From contig NZ_CP064795.1 in NCBI RefSeq assembly GCF_015644725.1, forward strand, positions 2,912,501 through 2,976,500: a DNA stretch of 64,000 nt. The letters are read 5' to 3'. Both the position numbers and the translations under genes were made by a program. Numbering within the stretch: position 1 is the stretch's first letter; each line of letters starts with the position of its first letter. The notes below the pieces were generated by a model that searched no databases, was not told the origin of the DNA, and saw only the letters and a list, made by a program, of their open reading frames with translations. This stretch comes from Salinimonas marina (GTDB taxonomy: Bacteria > Pseudomonadota > Gammaproteobacteria > Enterobacterales > Alteromonadaceae). Below, piece after piece: positions 1 to 14,990 of this stretch.

Positions 1-1
1 T

Positions 2-820
2 ACGCAATTGTCTGATGAAGCGTTGTTTTCAAAACCCTCTGTGCCTCACAGCGGTAACCTGGAGCCGTCAATCACCAAACCATCGCCGTTGGTTGCCCAA
101 CTACAAAGCTTGTTTGCCGCCACCAGTCTGCCGGTTACCCCGACTACCTTACCGTCATCCGCTTCGCCGTCTAACTTTGTTGCGGCCCTGGTGAGCTTAT
201 TACAAATTTCGTTAGGCGCCAAAGCTCTGACTCGCGCTGATGCCGGCGGCAGGTCAGCCCTACAGCAAAGTATTGCGGCCAGTAATGCAAGCAACACCGG
301 TCCTACCGCCTCGGCTATACGGGCCGGGTTTGATGTAACGAGTCAGGACAAACAAGGCCAGCTTTTAAATACTCTTAAGACCTTACTGGCGAACCATCAG
401 ACCACTAAGCTCACAAACGCCGAGGCCCGCCTGCAGGGGCAGGAACAGTTTTATTTTATTTTGCCTTTTACCAGTCAGGGCCGCCAGGCCCCGGAGGTTT
501 TAATTAGCAGGGATGCAGAAGACAAATCCAGGACGGGGACAGATGAAACTTCGGATAAGCAGTGGCAACTGACCATGAAGCTGGACATCGGCGCTCAGGG
601 GGAGCTTTTGGCTAAATCTGAGATCAACGGTCATATCCTGTCGATTAATCTGTATACCTCCACCAGCACCTTATTAACCCAGGTCTCTGATACCCTACCC
701 TTTTTATTACGTAAACTGGAAAGTTTGGGGCTGAAAATTGAGACAAGCTCGGTACAACGAGGCAAGATCCCAGCACATTTAGCCGACCGGCCATACCAAT
801 TGTTCGAGACAAAAGCATGA
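2..820 (+). CDS. FliK-type flagellar hook-length control protein, C-terminal part (5' end outside window)
   Basis: The frame is open to the left edge, so the true start is probably upstream; an in-frame TTG at position 8 is only the first possible start seen. The first ~130 residues are rich in Ser, Thr, Ala, Pro and Gln with no clear fold. The last ~100 residues (from about WQLTMKLDIGAQGELLAK to the end) look like the FliK C-terminal hook domain, which contacts FlhB to switch export specificity. The next gene overlaps by 4 bases (ATGA) and encodes an FlhB-C-like protein, which supports a flagellar role. The family match is by pattern only. A generic Ser/Thr-rich protein with a FliK-like tail is the alternative. 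Confidence 0.72.
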   Translation, partial: TQLSDEALFSKPSVPHSGNLEPSITKPSPLVAQLQSLFAATSLPVTPTTLPSSASPSNFVAALVSLLQISLGAKALTRADAGGRSALQQSIAASNASNTGPTASAIRAGFDVTSQDKQGQLLNTLKTLLANHQTTKLTNAEARLQGQEQFYFILPFTSQGRQAPEVLISRDAEDKSRTGTDETSDKQWQLTMKLDIGAQGELLAKSEINGHILSINLYTSTSTLLTQVSDTLPFLLRKLESLGLKIETSSVQRGKIPAHLADRPYQLFETKA

Positions 821-1128
821 GCGATACAGTTAAACGCGCCATTGGCCTGAAATACGCTAATCAGGGCGATAAGCAAGCCCCCACGGTGGTGGCGAAAGGT
901 CATGGTGATATGGCTGAGGCCATCATTGAGCTGGCCAAAGAGTCCGGAGTACTGGTACACGAAGATCCCTATTTAAGTGATATCCTGAACCAGCTGGATT
1001 TAGGGCAGGAAATTCCTGAAACGCTCTATTATGTCATCGCCGAACTCATCGCTTACTCCTATGTATTACAGGGCAAAACGCCAGCCGGTTGGGAAGAAAT
1101 GAGCAACCGGTTGAATCAGATAGTCTGA
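817..1128 (+). CDS. FlhB cytoplasmic-domain-like protein (EscU/YscU/FlhB C-terminal family)
   Basis: A 103-residue protein that resembles only the cytoplasmic C-terminal domain of FlhB, the export switch of the flagellar type III system. Visible signs are the AIGLKY start, the APTVVAKG segment where FlhB has its substrate-switch region, and EDPYLSDILNQLDLGQEIPE, typical of this domain. The NPTH autocleavage motif of true FlhB is absent and there are no membrane segments, so it is a stand-alone homologue and not FlhB. It is translationally coupled to the FliK-like gene by a 4-base overlap, which matches known FliK/FlhB2 pairs. The exact role in hook-length control is inferred. Confidence 0.8.
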   Translation: MSDTVKRAIGLKYANQGDKQAPTVVAKGHGDMAEAIIELAKESGVLVHEDPYLSDILNQLDLGQEIPETLYYVIAELIAYSYVLQGKTPAGWEEMSNRLNQIV

Positions 1129-1482
1129 AACTACCTGATGGCTATGTGAGACCCACAGTAGTGTTTTGGTTTTAGGTAGAATATGGTGGGTTTACCCAGA
1201 TACAGGTTATCAGTTTCGGAATCGCGAGAGCTTCGTAGTTCAAATTTAAGCTTATCGTTAAAATGAAGGGACGGGTTTTATTTAACAGGCGGCTATGAGC
1301 TGACTTTCAGGTTTAATCAAACTCTGTATAAAAAATTTCAAATGAAGTCGTACCCAATCCAAACAACTGCTCAGTAAATCAATGCCTGGTACTTATCAAT
1401 AGCAACCCTGCATTCTTTTATGCTCGTATTAAAAATTCGCCACAGCCCCTAACGACGATTTCTGAAAACACGCTCCAGATAC
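1129..1482. other. Intergenic stretch with no gene recognised
   Basis: About 350 bases between the convergent FlhB-like gene and recA. No open frame with a ribosome-binding site, RNA fold or repeat was recognised on either strand. The only clear structure is the terminator at its right end. Confidence 0.6.
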
Positions 1483-1510
1483 AAAAATACCCGCTGCTGC
1501 GGGTATTTTT
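1483..1510 (-). terminator. recA rho-independent terminator (can act in both directions)
   Basis: Perfect 12-bp inverted repeat, AAAAATACCCGC with GCGGGTATTTTT, around a 4-base loop. On the minus strand it lies just after the recA stop codon and ends in a T run. It could also stop transcription from the flagellar pair on the plus strand. Confidence 0.85.
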
Positions 1511-1529
1511 ATTAACTCAAGTGGAGCAC

Positions 1530-2576
1530 TTATGCGTCCTGATCGTTGTCTGTTTCTTCTGCTTTAGCTTCTGGCTCTTTTTTGACTTTGGGCATCAGTA
1601 GCTCTTCGCGTATTTTCTGCTCAATCTCATTGGCAATCTCAGGATGGCCTTTTAAGAAATTAATCACATTGGCTTTACCCTGACCAATACGGTCGCCTTT
1701 GTAGCTGTACCAGGCACCGGCTTTATCAACCAGCTTCTGCTTCACACCCAGGTCAATCAGCTCGGCTTCTTTACTGATGCCTTCACCATAACGAATCATA
1801 AATTCGGCCTGGCGGAATGGTGGGGCCACTTTGTTTTTCACCACTTTCACCCGGGTTTCGTTACCCACCACTTCGTCGCCTTCTTTCACCGCGCCGATAC
1901 GGCGGATATCCAGACGAACCGAAGAGTAAAACTTAAGCGCATTACCACCGGTGGTCGTTTCAGGGTTACCAAACATCACACCAATCTTCATACGAATCTG
2001 GTTGATGAAAACAACCAAGGTGTTTGAACGTTTGATGTTGGCGGTGAGTTTACGCAATGCCTGGGACATCAAACGTGCCTGCAGGCCAACATGAGAGTCA
2101 CCCATGTCACCTTCAATTTCCGCTTTAGGGGTTAACGCGGCAACCGAGTCAACAATGACCACATCCACGGCATTTGAGCGCACCAGCATGTCGCAAATTT
2201 CCAGCGCCTGCTCCCCGGTATCCGGCTGCGAAACCAGCAGATCATTGATGTTAACCCCAAGCTTTTCAGCATAAATAGGATCCAGCGCATGCTCAGCATC
2301 AACAAAGGCGCAGGTTTTACCCTTTTTCTGAGCTTCGGCGATAACCTGTAAGGTGAGCGTGGTTTTACCTGAAGATTCCGGCCCGTAAATTTCAACTACC
2401 CGACCACAAGGCAAGCCACCTATACCCAGGGCAATATCGATACTTAATGAGCCAGTGGAAATAGACTCGATGTCCATGCCCTGGTTATCACCCAGACGCA
2501 TGATCGCGCCTTTACCGAATTGTTTTTCTATCTGGCCAAGAGCGGCTGTAAGCGCCTTTGATTTATTGTCTTCCAC
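1530..2576 (-). CDS. recA: Recombinase RecA
   Basis: RecA forms the nucleoprotein filament for homologous strand exchange and triggers LexA self-cleavage. The 348-residue product is the usual length. Walker [10 protein letters not shown] lies at residues 65-73, and the nucleotide-binding core ([10 protein letters not shown]), the L2 region ([17 protein letters not shown]) and an acidic C-terminal tail (EETDNDQD) are all present. The ATG start at 2576 is preceded by AGAGGAAG-type sequence on the minus strand. A LexA box overlaps the promoter, so it is SOS-inducible. pncC lies directly upstream on the same strand, the order found in many gammaproteobacteria. Nothing is unusual in the protein. 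Confidence 0.99.
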   Translation of the reverse strand: MEDNKSKALTAALGQIEKQFGKGAIMRLGDNQGMDIESISTGSLSIDIALGIGGLPCGRVVEIYGPESSGKTTLTLQVIAEAQKKGKTCAFVDAEHALDPIYAEKLGVNINDLLVSQPDTGEQALEICDMLVRSNAVDVVIVDSVAALTPKAEIEGDMGDSHVGLQARLMSQALRKLTANIKRSNTLVVFINQIRMKIGVMFGNPETTTGGNALKFYSSVRLDIRRIGAVKEGDEVVGNETRVKVVKNKVAPPFRQAEFMIRYGEGISKEAELIDLGVKQKLVDKAGAWYSYKGDRIGQGKANVINFLKGHPEIANEIEQKIREELLMPKVKKEPEAKAEETDNDQDA

Positions 2577-2662
2577 AAATACTTCCTCTAGAAGTGAAGC
2601 GGTGGCTATTACAGCGCCCTTGCGCTGACCACGCTTGATAACTTTAATTTCAATGTCTGCAG

Positions 2663-2690
2663 TTTATACTGTATAACCATACAGTTTCAA
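2663..2690 (-). promoter_or_regulatory. recA promoter overlapped by LexA (SOS) box
   Basis: On the minus strand, TTGAAA (2685-2690) and TATAAA (2663-2668) are separated by 16 bases. Between and across them lies TACTGTATAACCATACAGTT (2667-2686 on the plus strand), a CTG-N10-CAG LexA operator. The arrangement closely matches the known E. coli recA promoter, where LexA covers the spacer. Confidence 0.92.
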
Positions 2691-2712
2691 GCCTTCTGTT
2701 GGTTTTCTTAAC

Positions 2713-3258
2713 CTACAAACCCTGAGACTTAATTTCAACTAGCCTGTGGTGCAGTAATTCTAAAGCGTACTTAATCGCTTGCTGGCGTACCTGGCCGCGA
2801 TCACCGTTAAAAAACTGGCATACCGACACTGTTTGATTGGCATCGGCCAGGCCAAACCAGACCGTCCCCACCGGTTTTTCAGCGCTTCCGCCACCCGGCC
2901 CGGCAATACCGCTGGTGCTTATGCCCACCTCTGCCTGACAACGCTCACGCACACCCCGGGCCATTTCTTCAACACACTGTGCTGACACCGCGCCGTGCTG
3001 CTCCAGTGTGTACTTCGAGACACCCAGTAAAGTTTGTTTTGCCGTATTGGAATAGGTGGTAAAGGATTGTTCGAACCAGTCAGAACTACCCGCCACGGCC
3101 GTCAGGGCGTAGGCGAGGCCGCCACCGGTGCAGGACTCTGCACAGGCGACCGTCGCGTGTTGCGCTCTTAAGTACGACCCAATTCGTGTTACCATTTCCA
3201 GTTGTTCAGCATCGTTGCCATCTTTTTGATGCGAATGGTTGGCAAAAACCTGGCTCAT
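2713..3258 (-). CDS. pncC: Nicotinamide-nucleotide amidohydrolase PncC (CinA C-terminal domain)
   Basis: PncC deamidates NMN to nicotinic acid mononucleotide in the pyridine nucleotide salvage cycle. The 181-residue protein is the single-domain CinA-C form; the N-terminal molybdopterin-like domain of full-length CinA is absent. Family motifs are visible: ACAESCTGGGLAYALT near residues 39-54, FTTYSNTAKQTLLGV, and GISTSGIAGPGGGSAEKPVG with the conserved GxAGPxGG loop. It precedes recA on the minus strand; the gap carries the recA promoter, so recA is transcribed at least partly on its own. Confidence 0.95.
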   Translation of the reverse strand: MSQVFANHSHQKDGNDAEQLEMVTRIGSYLRAQHATVACAESCTGGGLAYALTAVAGSSDWFEQSFTTYSNTAKQTLLGVSKYTLEQHGAVSAQCVEEMARGVRERCQAEVGISTSGIAGPGGGSAEKPVGTVWFGLADANQTVSVCQFFNGDRGQVRQQAIKYALELLHHRLVEIKSQGL

Positions 3259-3313
3259 AGTAATAATACACCGCTGCTAAAGAATTGTTCGAAGTGTACC
3301 ATTTCATTATTCA

Positions 3314-5941
3314 ATGCACATCTTTGGTACCTATGTAAAACACAACACCGAGGCTCCTTTGGAACAACATACTCCTATGATGCGCCAGTATCTTAATATT
3401 AAGGCGCAACATCCAAATATTCTGCTCTTTTACCGTATGGGCGATTTTTACGAATTGTTTTACGATGACGCCAAACGAGCGGCTCAGTTGCTGGATATTT
3501 CATTAACCGCAAGGGGCAAATCGGGTGGCAATCCGATTCCGATGGCGGGGGTACCCTATCACGCGGTCGAAAGCTACCTGGCCCGGTTGGTAAAAGCCGG
3601 CGAATCCGTGGCAATTTGTGAACAGGTGGGTGATCCGGCGACCAGTAAAGGCCCGGTAGAACGTCAGGTCCAGCGCATTGTCACACCGGGTACGGTCACC
3701 GACGAAGCCTTGCTGGAAGAGCGTCAGGATAATGTGCTGGCCGCGGTATGCAGCCACGACAATTACTATGGACTGGCCACACTGGATATCACCAGTGGCC
3801 GCTTTCTGGTGCTCGAATGCCAGGGTGATGAAGCCTTACTGGCCGAGCTGCAGCGCTTGAACCCGGCCGAACTGTTGTATCCGGATGACTTTGCCTCGAT
3901 GGCGCTTATTGAGCGGCGTAAAGGCATACGCCGGCGGCCCGAATGGGAATTTGACCGGGACTCGGCCTTTGATCAGTTAACCAAGCAGTTCAAAACCAAA
4001 GATTTAAGCGGCTTCGGCGTTCAGGATCTGACCCTTGGGCTGGGCAGTGCCGGCTGTGTTCTGCAATACGTAAAAGACACCCAGCGCGCCTCGTTGCCGC
4101 ACATTAACGGTCTGCAGCAGGATGTGCAGGAACACCGGGTTCAGCTTGATGCAGCCACCCGCCGTAACCTGGAAATCACCCAGAATATGGGCGGCAATCA
4201 TGAGCACACCCTGTTCAGTATTTTAGATGCCACCGCCACCGCCATGGGCAGCCGGTTACTGCAACGTTATCTGCATGCACCGATCACCGATCGTCACGAG
4301 CTCATAAGCCGCCAGGATGCCATTGCGGTGTTGATGGCCCATCCCGAGCATGCGGTTACTGATCTGCTCAAACAAATTGGCGATATCGAACGCATTATGG
4401 CGCGACTGGCATTACGCTCTGCCCGCCCCCGGGATTTTGCCCGCCTGCGAAATGCGTTTAATACGCTGCCCGAATTGCAAAGCGTGCTGGCAGCCTTTGA
4501 CAACCCGCTGTTAAATGTATTGCGTAAAGACATTGGCGAATTTCCCGAATTAAAAGAGTTGCTTAATGGCGCTATCGTTGACAACCCGCCGGTGGTACTG
4601 CGAGATGGCGGCGTGATTGCACCAGGCTTTAATAGCGAACTTGATGAGCTGCGCGCCTTGTCCCAGGGCGCCACTGATTATCTGGATCAGATGGAGCTGC
4701 GCGAGCGCGAGCGCACCGGTATTGCAACATTAAAGGTAGGTTACAACCGCGTACACGGTTTCTTCATTGAAATCAGCCGTGCCCAAAGCGAACATGCGCC
4801 AGCAGACTATATTCGTCGACAAACGCTTAAAAATACCGAGCGTTTCATTACCCCGGAACTAAAAGAACACGAAGACAAGGTGCTCACCAGTCAAAGCCGG
4901 GCCCTGGCGCTGGAAAAACAGTTGTACGAACAATTGTTTGATACTCTGCTGCCGCAGTTAACCCCGCTTATTAACAGTGCCGCGGCGCTGGCCAAACTGG
5001 ATGTGATTCAGGGGCTGGCCGAACGCGCCGAGACCTTACAATTGCACCGGCCACAGTTAAGCGATGACACAAAAATCTGTTATCAGGAAGGTCGTCACCC
5101 TATTGTTGAAAGTGTGATGGATGACCCCTTTATAGCCAATCCGCTGACGCTGGATGATACTCACCGGATGCTGATTATTACCGGCCCCAATATGGGTGGT
5201 AAATCCACTTACATGCGCCAGACCGCGCTGATTGTGTTGATGGCCTACATCGGCAGCTTCGTACCGGCGCAACATGCCTGCATTGGTAAAATTGATCGCA
5301 TCTTTACCCGTATCGGCGCTTCCGACGACCTTGCCTCGGGCCGTTCGACCTTTATGGTAGAGATGACCGAAACCGCCAATATTTTGCATAATGCCACCGA
5401 AAATTCGCTGGTTTTGATGGATGAAATCGGCCGCGGTACCAGCACCTACGATGGGCTGTCACTGGCCTGGGCCTGTGCCCATCACCTGGCCACCAAAGTG
5501 AAAGCCTACACCTTATTTGCTACCCATTATTTTGAACTCACCCAACTGCCCGACCATTACGACAATGTGGTCAATGTACACCTGGATGCCATGGAGCATG
5601 AAGAGACCATCCGGTTTATGCACAGCGTCGAAACCGGTGCTGCCAGTAAAAGCTATGGCCTGCAGGTGGCATCGCTGGCCGGCGTCCCTCAAAGTGTGAT
5701 TGCCGCCGCCCGCCACAAGCTCGCTGAGCTGGAAGCCAGTCGCGGCGAACCCGTTGAAGATGCGTCAGATAGCCACCGCCCCTCTGCCCCTGCGCCAACA
5801 CAGCAGGGTCAGACCCAGCTGCCGCTGGAGCCAGCGTCCAGCCCGCTGGATAACGCCATGGAAACCATCAACCCGGATGATCTGTCACCGCGCCAGGCAC
5901 TGGATCTTATCTACACCTTAAAGCGGCTGAGTCAGCAATAA
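3314..5941 (+). CDS. mutS: DNA mismatch repair protein MutS
   Basis: MutS recognises mispaired bases and recruits MutL. The mismatch-binding domain shows the Phe-X-Glu motif within [12 protein letters not shown]; the ATPase shows Walker [10 protein letters not shown], Walker [16 protein letters not shown] and the following FATHY. The C-terminal end ([16 protein letters not shown]) matches the dimerisation helix. From the ATG at 3314 the product is 875 residues, about 15-20 longer at the N-terminus than E. coli MutS. That ATG has no good ribosome-binding site. A TTG at 3359 follows an ACCGAGG at suitable spacing and would give a better-fitting 860-residue protein. Divergent from pncC. Confidence 0.98.
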   Translation: MHIFGTYVKHNTEAPLEQHTPMMRQYLNIKAQHPNILLFYRMGDFYELFYDDAKRAAQLLDISLTARGKSGGNPIPMAGVPYHAVESYLARLVKAGESVAICEQVGDPATSKGPVERQVQRIVTPGTVTDEALLEERQDNVLAAVCSHDNYYGLATLDITSGRFLVLECQGDEALLAELQRLNPAELLYPDDFASMALIERRKGIRRRPEWEFDRDSAFDQLTKQFKTKDLSGFGVQDLTLGLGSAGCVLQYVKDTQRASLPHINGLQQDVQEHRVQLDAATRRNLEITQNMGGNHEHTLFSILDATATAMGSRLLQRYLHAPITDRHELISRQDAIAVLMAHPEHAVTDLLKQIGDIERIMARLALRSARPRDFARLRNAFNTLPELQSVLAAFDNPLLNVLRKDIGEFPELKELLNGAIVDNPPVVLRDGGVIAPGFNSELDELRALSQGATDYLDQMELRERERTGIATLKVGYNRVHGFFIEISRAQSEHAPADYIRRQTLKNTERFITPELKEHEDKVLTSQSRALALEKQLYEQLFDTLLPQLTPLINSAAALAKLDVIQGLAERAETLQLHRPQLSDDTKICYQEGRHPIVESVMDDPFIANPLTLDDTHRMLIITGPNMGGKSTYMRQTALIVLMAYIGSFVPAQHACIGKIDRIFTRIGASDDLASGRSTFMVEMTETANILHNATENSLVLMDEIGRGTSTYDGLSLAWACAHHLATKVKAYTLFATHYFELTQLPDHYDNVVNVHLDAMEHEETIRFMHSVETGAASKSYGLQVASLAGVPQSVIAAARHKLAELEASRGEPVEDASDSHRPSAPAPTQQGQTQLPLEPASSPLDNAMETINPDDLSPRQALDLIYTLKRLSQQ

Positions 5942-5977
5942 ACCGCTACTGCCTGATTATTGCGGCCCGCTGCCTGA

Positions 5978-7753
<1,776 letters not shown>

Positions 7754-7805
7754 TTTCTAATAATAGGGGCGCTTTACTCTCCCGTGGGTGTCCCATTAAC
7801 GTTGA

Positions 7806-9107
<1,302 letters not shown>

Positions 9108-9117
9108 GACTTTTTGC

Positions 9118-9138
9118 GCCGGTAGTATAGCTACCGGC
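9118..9138 (+). terminator. Hairpin after eno, possible weak terminator
   Basis: GCCGGTAG and CTACCGGC form a perfect 8-bp stem with a 5-base loop, 10 bases after the eno stop. No T run follows, so it may be an mRNA-stabilising hairpin and not a rho-independent terminator. Confidence 0.4.
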
Positions 9139-9166
9139 CGCACTTCCTGTTAGGTTAGCCCTATCT

Positions 9167-9871
9167 ATGGTTAACCCGTTACAGGCTATGGCATCCGGCT
9201 TAGATACGAATCAAACTAATTTTTTTGTCGCCCAGCATCAGCTAGATACCGCCCCGCTCCACTATACCGAGATTTGCACGGCGTTATACGAACGCGAGCT
9301 TTTTACCCTGGCCACCAGCGCTTACCCCGATACAGCCCGGCTGCAACAGCGCCTGAAAGGTCTGTCTTATCACATCCGCCGCGCCGCCTATTTTATGGCC
9401 GCTAGCAATACCCCGCTGACCTTAGACAGTCATAATGCGTCCTGGACCGCCAAACAACGTACCCAAAACCCGGCCACCAAAATCACTGATGAGACAAACC
9501 AGCACTGGTTCGAGCGCTATGCCACCCACGGCCTGGTCGTGGGTATCATGGTCCAGGAAGTATCGGGCGTGCATATTGAGCTGGACTCCATTGATCGGGT
9601 AATGGCTGAAAAGTCGTGTTTGCATACCAATAAATATGGCTGGTTTTCCTTTTCCGGACGGACCGAAGAAGCCAGCCCCGGCGCCTATGCTGAGCGCCAG
9701 CTATGTCGCCCTGACAAGACCTTGATAACCGCCGCGTGTTGTGGCCATCAATGGAGTCATAAGGGTCGGGTGTCGCCACGGCCGCTCAGCCTGCGTGAAA
9801 TCCTGCTGGCCTCTACCATCAACTGGAAGCATTTTCGCACCCCACACAAACACATGGCGCGGCCGGAGTAA
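9167..9871 (+). CDS. Protein of unknown function
   Basis: A 234-residue protein that I do not recognise. It has no signal peptide or membrane segment and should be cytoplasmic. The N-terminal third is helical in character (LHYTEICTALYERELFTLAT, then a basic stretch around KGLSYHIRRAAYF). The C-terminal part is basic and rich in His, Cys and Trp (CCGHQWSHKG, NWKHFRTPHKHMARPE). It sits between eno and the leucine operon on the same strand, 59 bases after eno, with no promoter of its own noticed. ispD/ftsB, often next to eno in related bacteria, are absent here. Reading frame and codon use look genuinely coding. Confidence 0.7.
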   Translation: MVNPLQAMASGLDTNQTNFFVAQHQLDTAPLHYTEICTALYERELFTLATSAYPDTARLQQRLKGLSYHIRRAAYFMAASNTPLTLDSHNASWTAKQRTQNPATKITDETNQHWFERYATHGLVVGIMVQEVSGVHIELDSIDRVMAEKSCLHTNKYGWFSFSGRTEEASPGAYAERQLCRPDKTLITAACCGHQWSHKGRVSPRPLSLREILLASTINWKHFRTPHKHMARPE

Positions 9872-9945
9872 CTGGTCAAGCCATTGTTGAGCAAAAGATG
9901 CAAGCGACCTTCGATAATTAATTTTCATAACCTTGTAAAGAAAGG

Positions 9946-9974
9946 TTGACCTGCTGGTGGTAGATGGTTACATT
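9946..9974 (+). promoter_or_regulatory. Candidate promoter of the leucine operon
   Basis: TTGACC (9946-9951), 17-base spacer, TACATT (9969-9974). It lies 39 bases upstream of the first leader-peptide ATG, the right distance for a short leader transcript. Confidence 0.65.
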
Positions 9975-10013
9975 GATGTTCACAAACTGGTCAGCAACAC
10001 AAGATACTGCCTT

Positions 10014-10079
10014 ATGCTTTGCATGCACATTCGCCGTCTTCTCCTACTCCTTCTAATGACAGGTGCACTGTACGGGTAA
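10014..10079 (+). CDS. leuL: Leucine operon leader peptide
   Basis: A 21-codon reading frame (or 18 codons from the second ATG at 10023) containing six consecutive leucine codons, CTT CTC CTA CTC CTT CTA, at 10038-10055. It lies between the leu promoter and a rho-independent terminator, directly before leuA. This is the classic layout for attenuation: when charged tRNA-Leu is scarce the ribosome stalls on the Leu run and the downstream terminator does not form. The ribosome-binding site is weak by eye. The frame ends in TAA at 10077-10079. The function is inferred from layout and codons, both of which are clear. Confidence 0.9.
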   Translation: MLCMHIRRLLLLLLMTGALYG

Positions 10080-10104
10080 ATTGCGACCAGCAATAAATTT
10101 CACC

Positions 10105-10135
10105 AAAAACCCGTGCCTCGCACGGGTTTTTTTTT
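10105..10135 (+). terminator. leu attenuator terminator with candidate antiterminator
   Basis: AAAACCCGTGC pairs with GCACGGGTTTT (11 bp, 3-base loop) and runs into nine Ts (10127-10135). The left arm can instead pair with GTACGGGT at 10070-10077, at the end of leuL: ACCCGTGC (10109-10116) against that segment gives eight pairs, one of them G-T. This would be the antiterminator formed when the ribosome stalls on the leucine codons. Confidence 0.88.
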
Positions 10136-10159
10136 GCCTATTAACCACGAGATAACGCC

Positions 10160-12816
<2,657 letters not shown>

Positions 12817-12818
12817 GA

Positions 12819-14225
12819 GTGAAAATGGCCAAAACACTGTACGACAAAATCTACGATGCCCATATTATTGAGGTACCTGGTGATGATGATCTGTTATATA
12901 TCGATAGGCATCTTATTCATGAGGTCACCTCCCCCCAGGCCTTTGCCGGCCTGAATGAAAAAAACCGCAAGGTACGCCGTCCCGATCGCACCATTGCCAC
13001 CATGGATCATAGTATTTCCACCCGCTCCCTGGCTCTGGATGCCTGTGGTCCGCAAAATGCCCTGCAATTACAAACCCTGGCGAACAACTGCGCTGAGCAT
13101 GGCATTGAACTGTTTGCGGTGGGCCATCAAAAACAAGGCATTGTGCATGTAATGGGGCCGGAGCTGGGCCTGATTCAGCCTGGCATGACGGTGGTATGTG
13201 GCGACTCACATACCGCCACCCATGGCGCATTTGGCGCCCTGGCCTTTGGCATCGGCACCTCCCAGGTTGAACATGTGCTGGCCACCCAGACCCTTAAACA
13301 AAGTAAAGCCAAAAGCATGCTGATCCAGGTGGACGGCCAGCTGGCCGCCGGTACCACCGCCAAAGACATCATCCTGGCCATCATCGGACGCATTGGTCAT
13401 GCCGGTGCCACCGGCTATGTGATTGAATATGCAGGCGAAGCCATCCGCGCCCTGTCCATGGAAGAGCGGATGACCATCTGTAATATGAGTATTGAAGCCG
13501 GGGCCAAAGCAGGCTTAATCGCTCCGGATGACACGACCTTTGCCTATTTGCAGGGCCGGGAACATAGCCCTGCCGATGACCACTGGCAAGCGGCCAAAAC
13601 CTACTGGCAATCACTGTATAGCGATACGGATGCCCAATTTGATAAAGTCGTGACCTTGCAGGCTGCCGATATTGCCCCTCAGGTGACCTGGGGCACCAAC
13701 CCCGGCCAGGTTATCGGGGTCAACACTCCAATTCCGGCTCCGGGTGATTTTGAAGATGCCAGCGAACGGGAAAGTGCCGCCAAAGCCCTGGCGTATATGG
13801 GGTTAGAACCAGGCACCAAACTGGCAGACATCACCGTTAATCAGGTCTTTATTGGCTCATGTACCAATGGTCGGATTGAAGATTTACGCTCCGCGGCTAA
13901 AATCGCGCGCCAGGGTAAAGTCGCCGCTACAGTTACGGCGATTGTGGTCCCCGGTTCCGCGGCAGTGAAACGTCAGGCAGAAGCCGAAGGCTTAGATCAG
14001 ATATTTTTAGACGCCGGGTTTGAATGGCGTTTACCCGGCTGTTCCATGTGCCTGGGGATGAACGACGATATTTTGCAAAAGCACGATCGCTGCGCCTCCA
14101 CCAGTAACCGCAACTTTGAAGGTCGTCAGGGCCGTGGCGCCCGTACCCATTTGGTAAGCCCGGCGATGGCCGCCGCCGCCGCCCTGCGTGGTCGATTTGC
14201 CGATGTCAGAGATTTTCAGGAGTAA
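12819..14225 (+). CDS. leuC: 3-isopropylmalate dehydratase, large subunit
   Basis: LeuC with LeuD isomerises 2- to 3-isopropylmalate and carries a 4Fe-4S cluster. The 468-residue product shows the aconitase-family signature [20 protein letters not shown], the first cluster Cys in [11 protein letters not shown] and the CSMC pair near the end, followed by [11 protein letters not shown]. The GTG at 12819 has an AGGAG 5 bases upstream; the ATG at 12825 would match the E. coli start (MAKTLY) but sits further from it. leuD follows after 3 bases. Subunit pairing and pathway are well established for this family. Confidence 0.97.
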   Translation: MKMAKTLYDKIYDAHIIEVPGDDDLLYIDRHLIHEVTSPQAFAGLNEKNRKVRRPDRTIATMDHSISTRSLALDACGPQNALQLQTLANNCAEHGIELFAVGHQKQGIVHVMGPELGLIQPGMTVVCGDSHTATHGAFGALAFGIGTSQVEHVLATQTLKQSKAKSMLIQVDGQLAAGTTAKDIILAIIGRIGHAGATGYVIEYAGEAIRALSMEERMTICNMSIEAGAKAGLIAPDDTTFAYLQGREHSPADDHWQAAKTYWQSLYSDTDAQFDKVVTLQAADIAPQVTWGTNPGQVIGVNTPIPAPGDFEDASERESAAKALAYMGLEPGTKLADITVNQVFIGSCTNGRIEDLRSAAKIARQGKVAATVTAIVVPGSAAVKRQAEAEGLDQIFLDAGFEWRLPGCSMCLGMNDDILQKHDRCASTSNRNFEGRQGRGARTHLVSPAMAAAAALRGRFADVRDFQE

Positions 14226-14228
14226 CCT

Positions 14229-14837
14229 ATGACCACCAATACCGGAATCAGCACCCATGCCGGCCGCGCCGCGCCCCTGGATCAGGCCAATGTCGATACC
14301 GACCAGATAATTCCCAAGCAATTTCTGACCGGCGTGACCCGGGCCGGGTATGGCAAGCATTTATTTCACGATTGGCGCTATCTGGATTTGCACGAGCAAG
14401 AGCCAAATCCCGAGTTTGTGTTAAACCTGTCACAGTATCAGGGCGCCAGCATTTTATTGTGTCGCGAAAACTTTGGTTGCGGCTCAAGCCGTGAACATGC
14501 GCCCTGGGCCCTGGCCGATTATGGCTTCAACGTTATTGTTGCCACCAGCTTCGCTGACATTTTTTATGGCAACTGCATTAACAATCAGTTGTTGCCTGTC
14601 AGCCTGGCCCCGGCACAAATGGACATCCTGTTTGCGCAGGTCAGCGCCGCGCCTGAGACCTTGATTACTATCGACCTACCCACTCAGTCGGTGATCGCAG
14701 GCACCAACACATTTTACTTTCAGATTGATGCCCAGCATAAACAGAATTTGTTAAAAGGGCTGGATGCCATCGGGCAAACGCTGGAGCATGCAGCGCAAAT
14801 TGAAAAATATGAAGATAGCGAACCTGTTTGGCGATAA
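14229..14837 (+). CDS. leuD: 3-isopropylmalate dehydratase, small subunit
   Basis: LeuD forms the swivel domain that completes the isopropylmalate isomerase active site with LeuC. The 202-residue protein has the signature [20 protein letters not shown] near the N-terminus, [13 protein letters not shown] in the substrate loop and a [18 protein letters not shown] segment. The ribosome-binding site CAGGAG lies in the end of leuC. It is the last gene of the operon; no strong rho-independent terminator was seen in the 150 bases before the next gene. Confidence 0.97.
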   Translation: MTTNTGISTHAGRAAPLDQANVDTDQIIPKQFLTGVTRAGYGKHLFHDWRYLDLHEQEPNPEFVLNLSQYQGASILLCRENFGCGSSREHAPWALADYGFNVIVATSFADIFYGNCINNQLLPVSLAPAQMDILFAQVSAAPETLITIDLPTQSVIAGTNTFYFQIDAQHKQNLLKGLDAIGQTLEHAAQIEKYEDSEPVWR

Positions 14838-14990
14838 ATCTATTATAATTACGGGTATATAGAAAATACCGGCCAAGGTAGCGGTATTGTTTGGAACAGG
14901 TTACCGTAGAACCGCGGCTAATACGTAATCATCTAAATGATAGCCAGTTGTGCCGGAAGCAAATTTGTTCGTATTCAAAAAGGATGTCTC

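Noticed and set aside
4294..4674. Long antisense frame inside mutS (126 codons)
   Set aside because: Composition follows the mutS frame, there is no ribosome-binding site and no recognisable domain; an overlap artefact of high-GC coding sequence.
9118..9138. Riboswitch or regulatory RNA after eno
   Set aside because: Only one simple hairpin; no multi-helix structure or downstream gene arrangement to support it.
14937..14990. Upstream ATG for the HD-GYP-like gene
   Set aside because: The ATG at 14991 has AAAGGA at ideal spacing and begins directly at the DUF3391 module.
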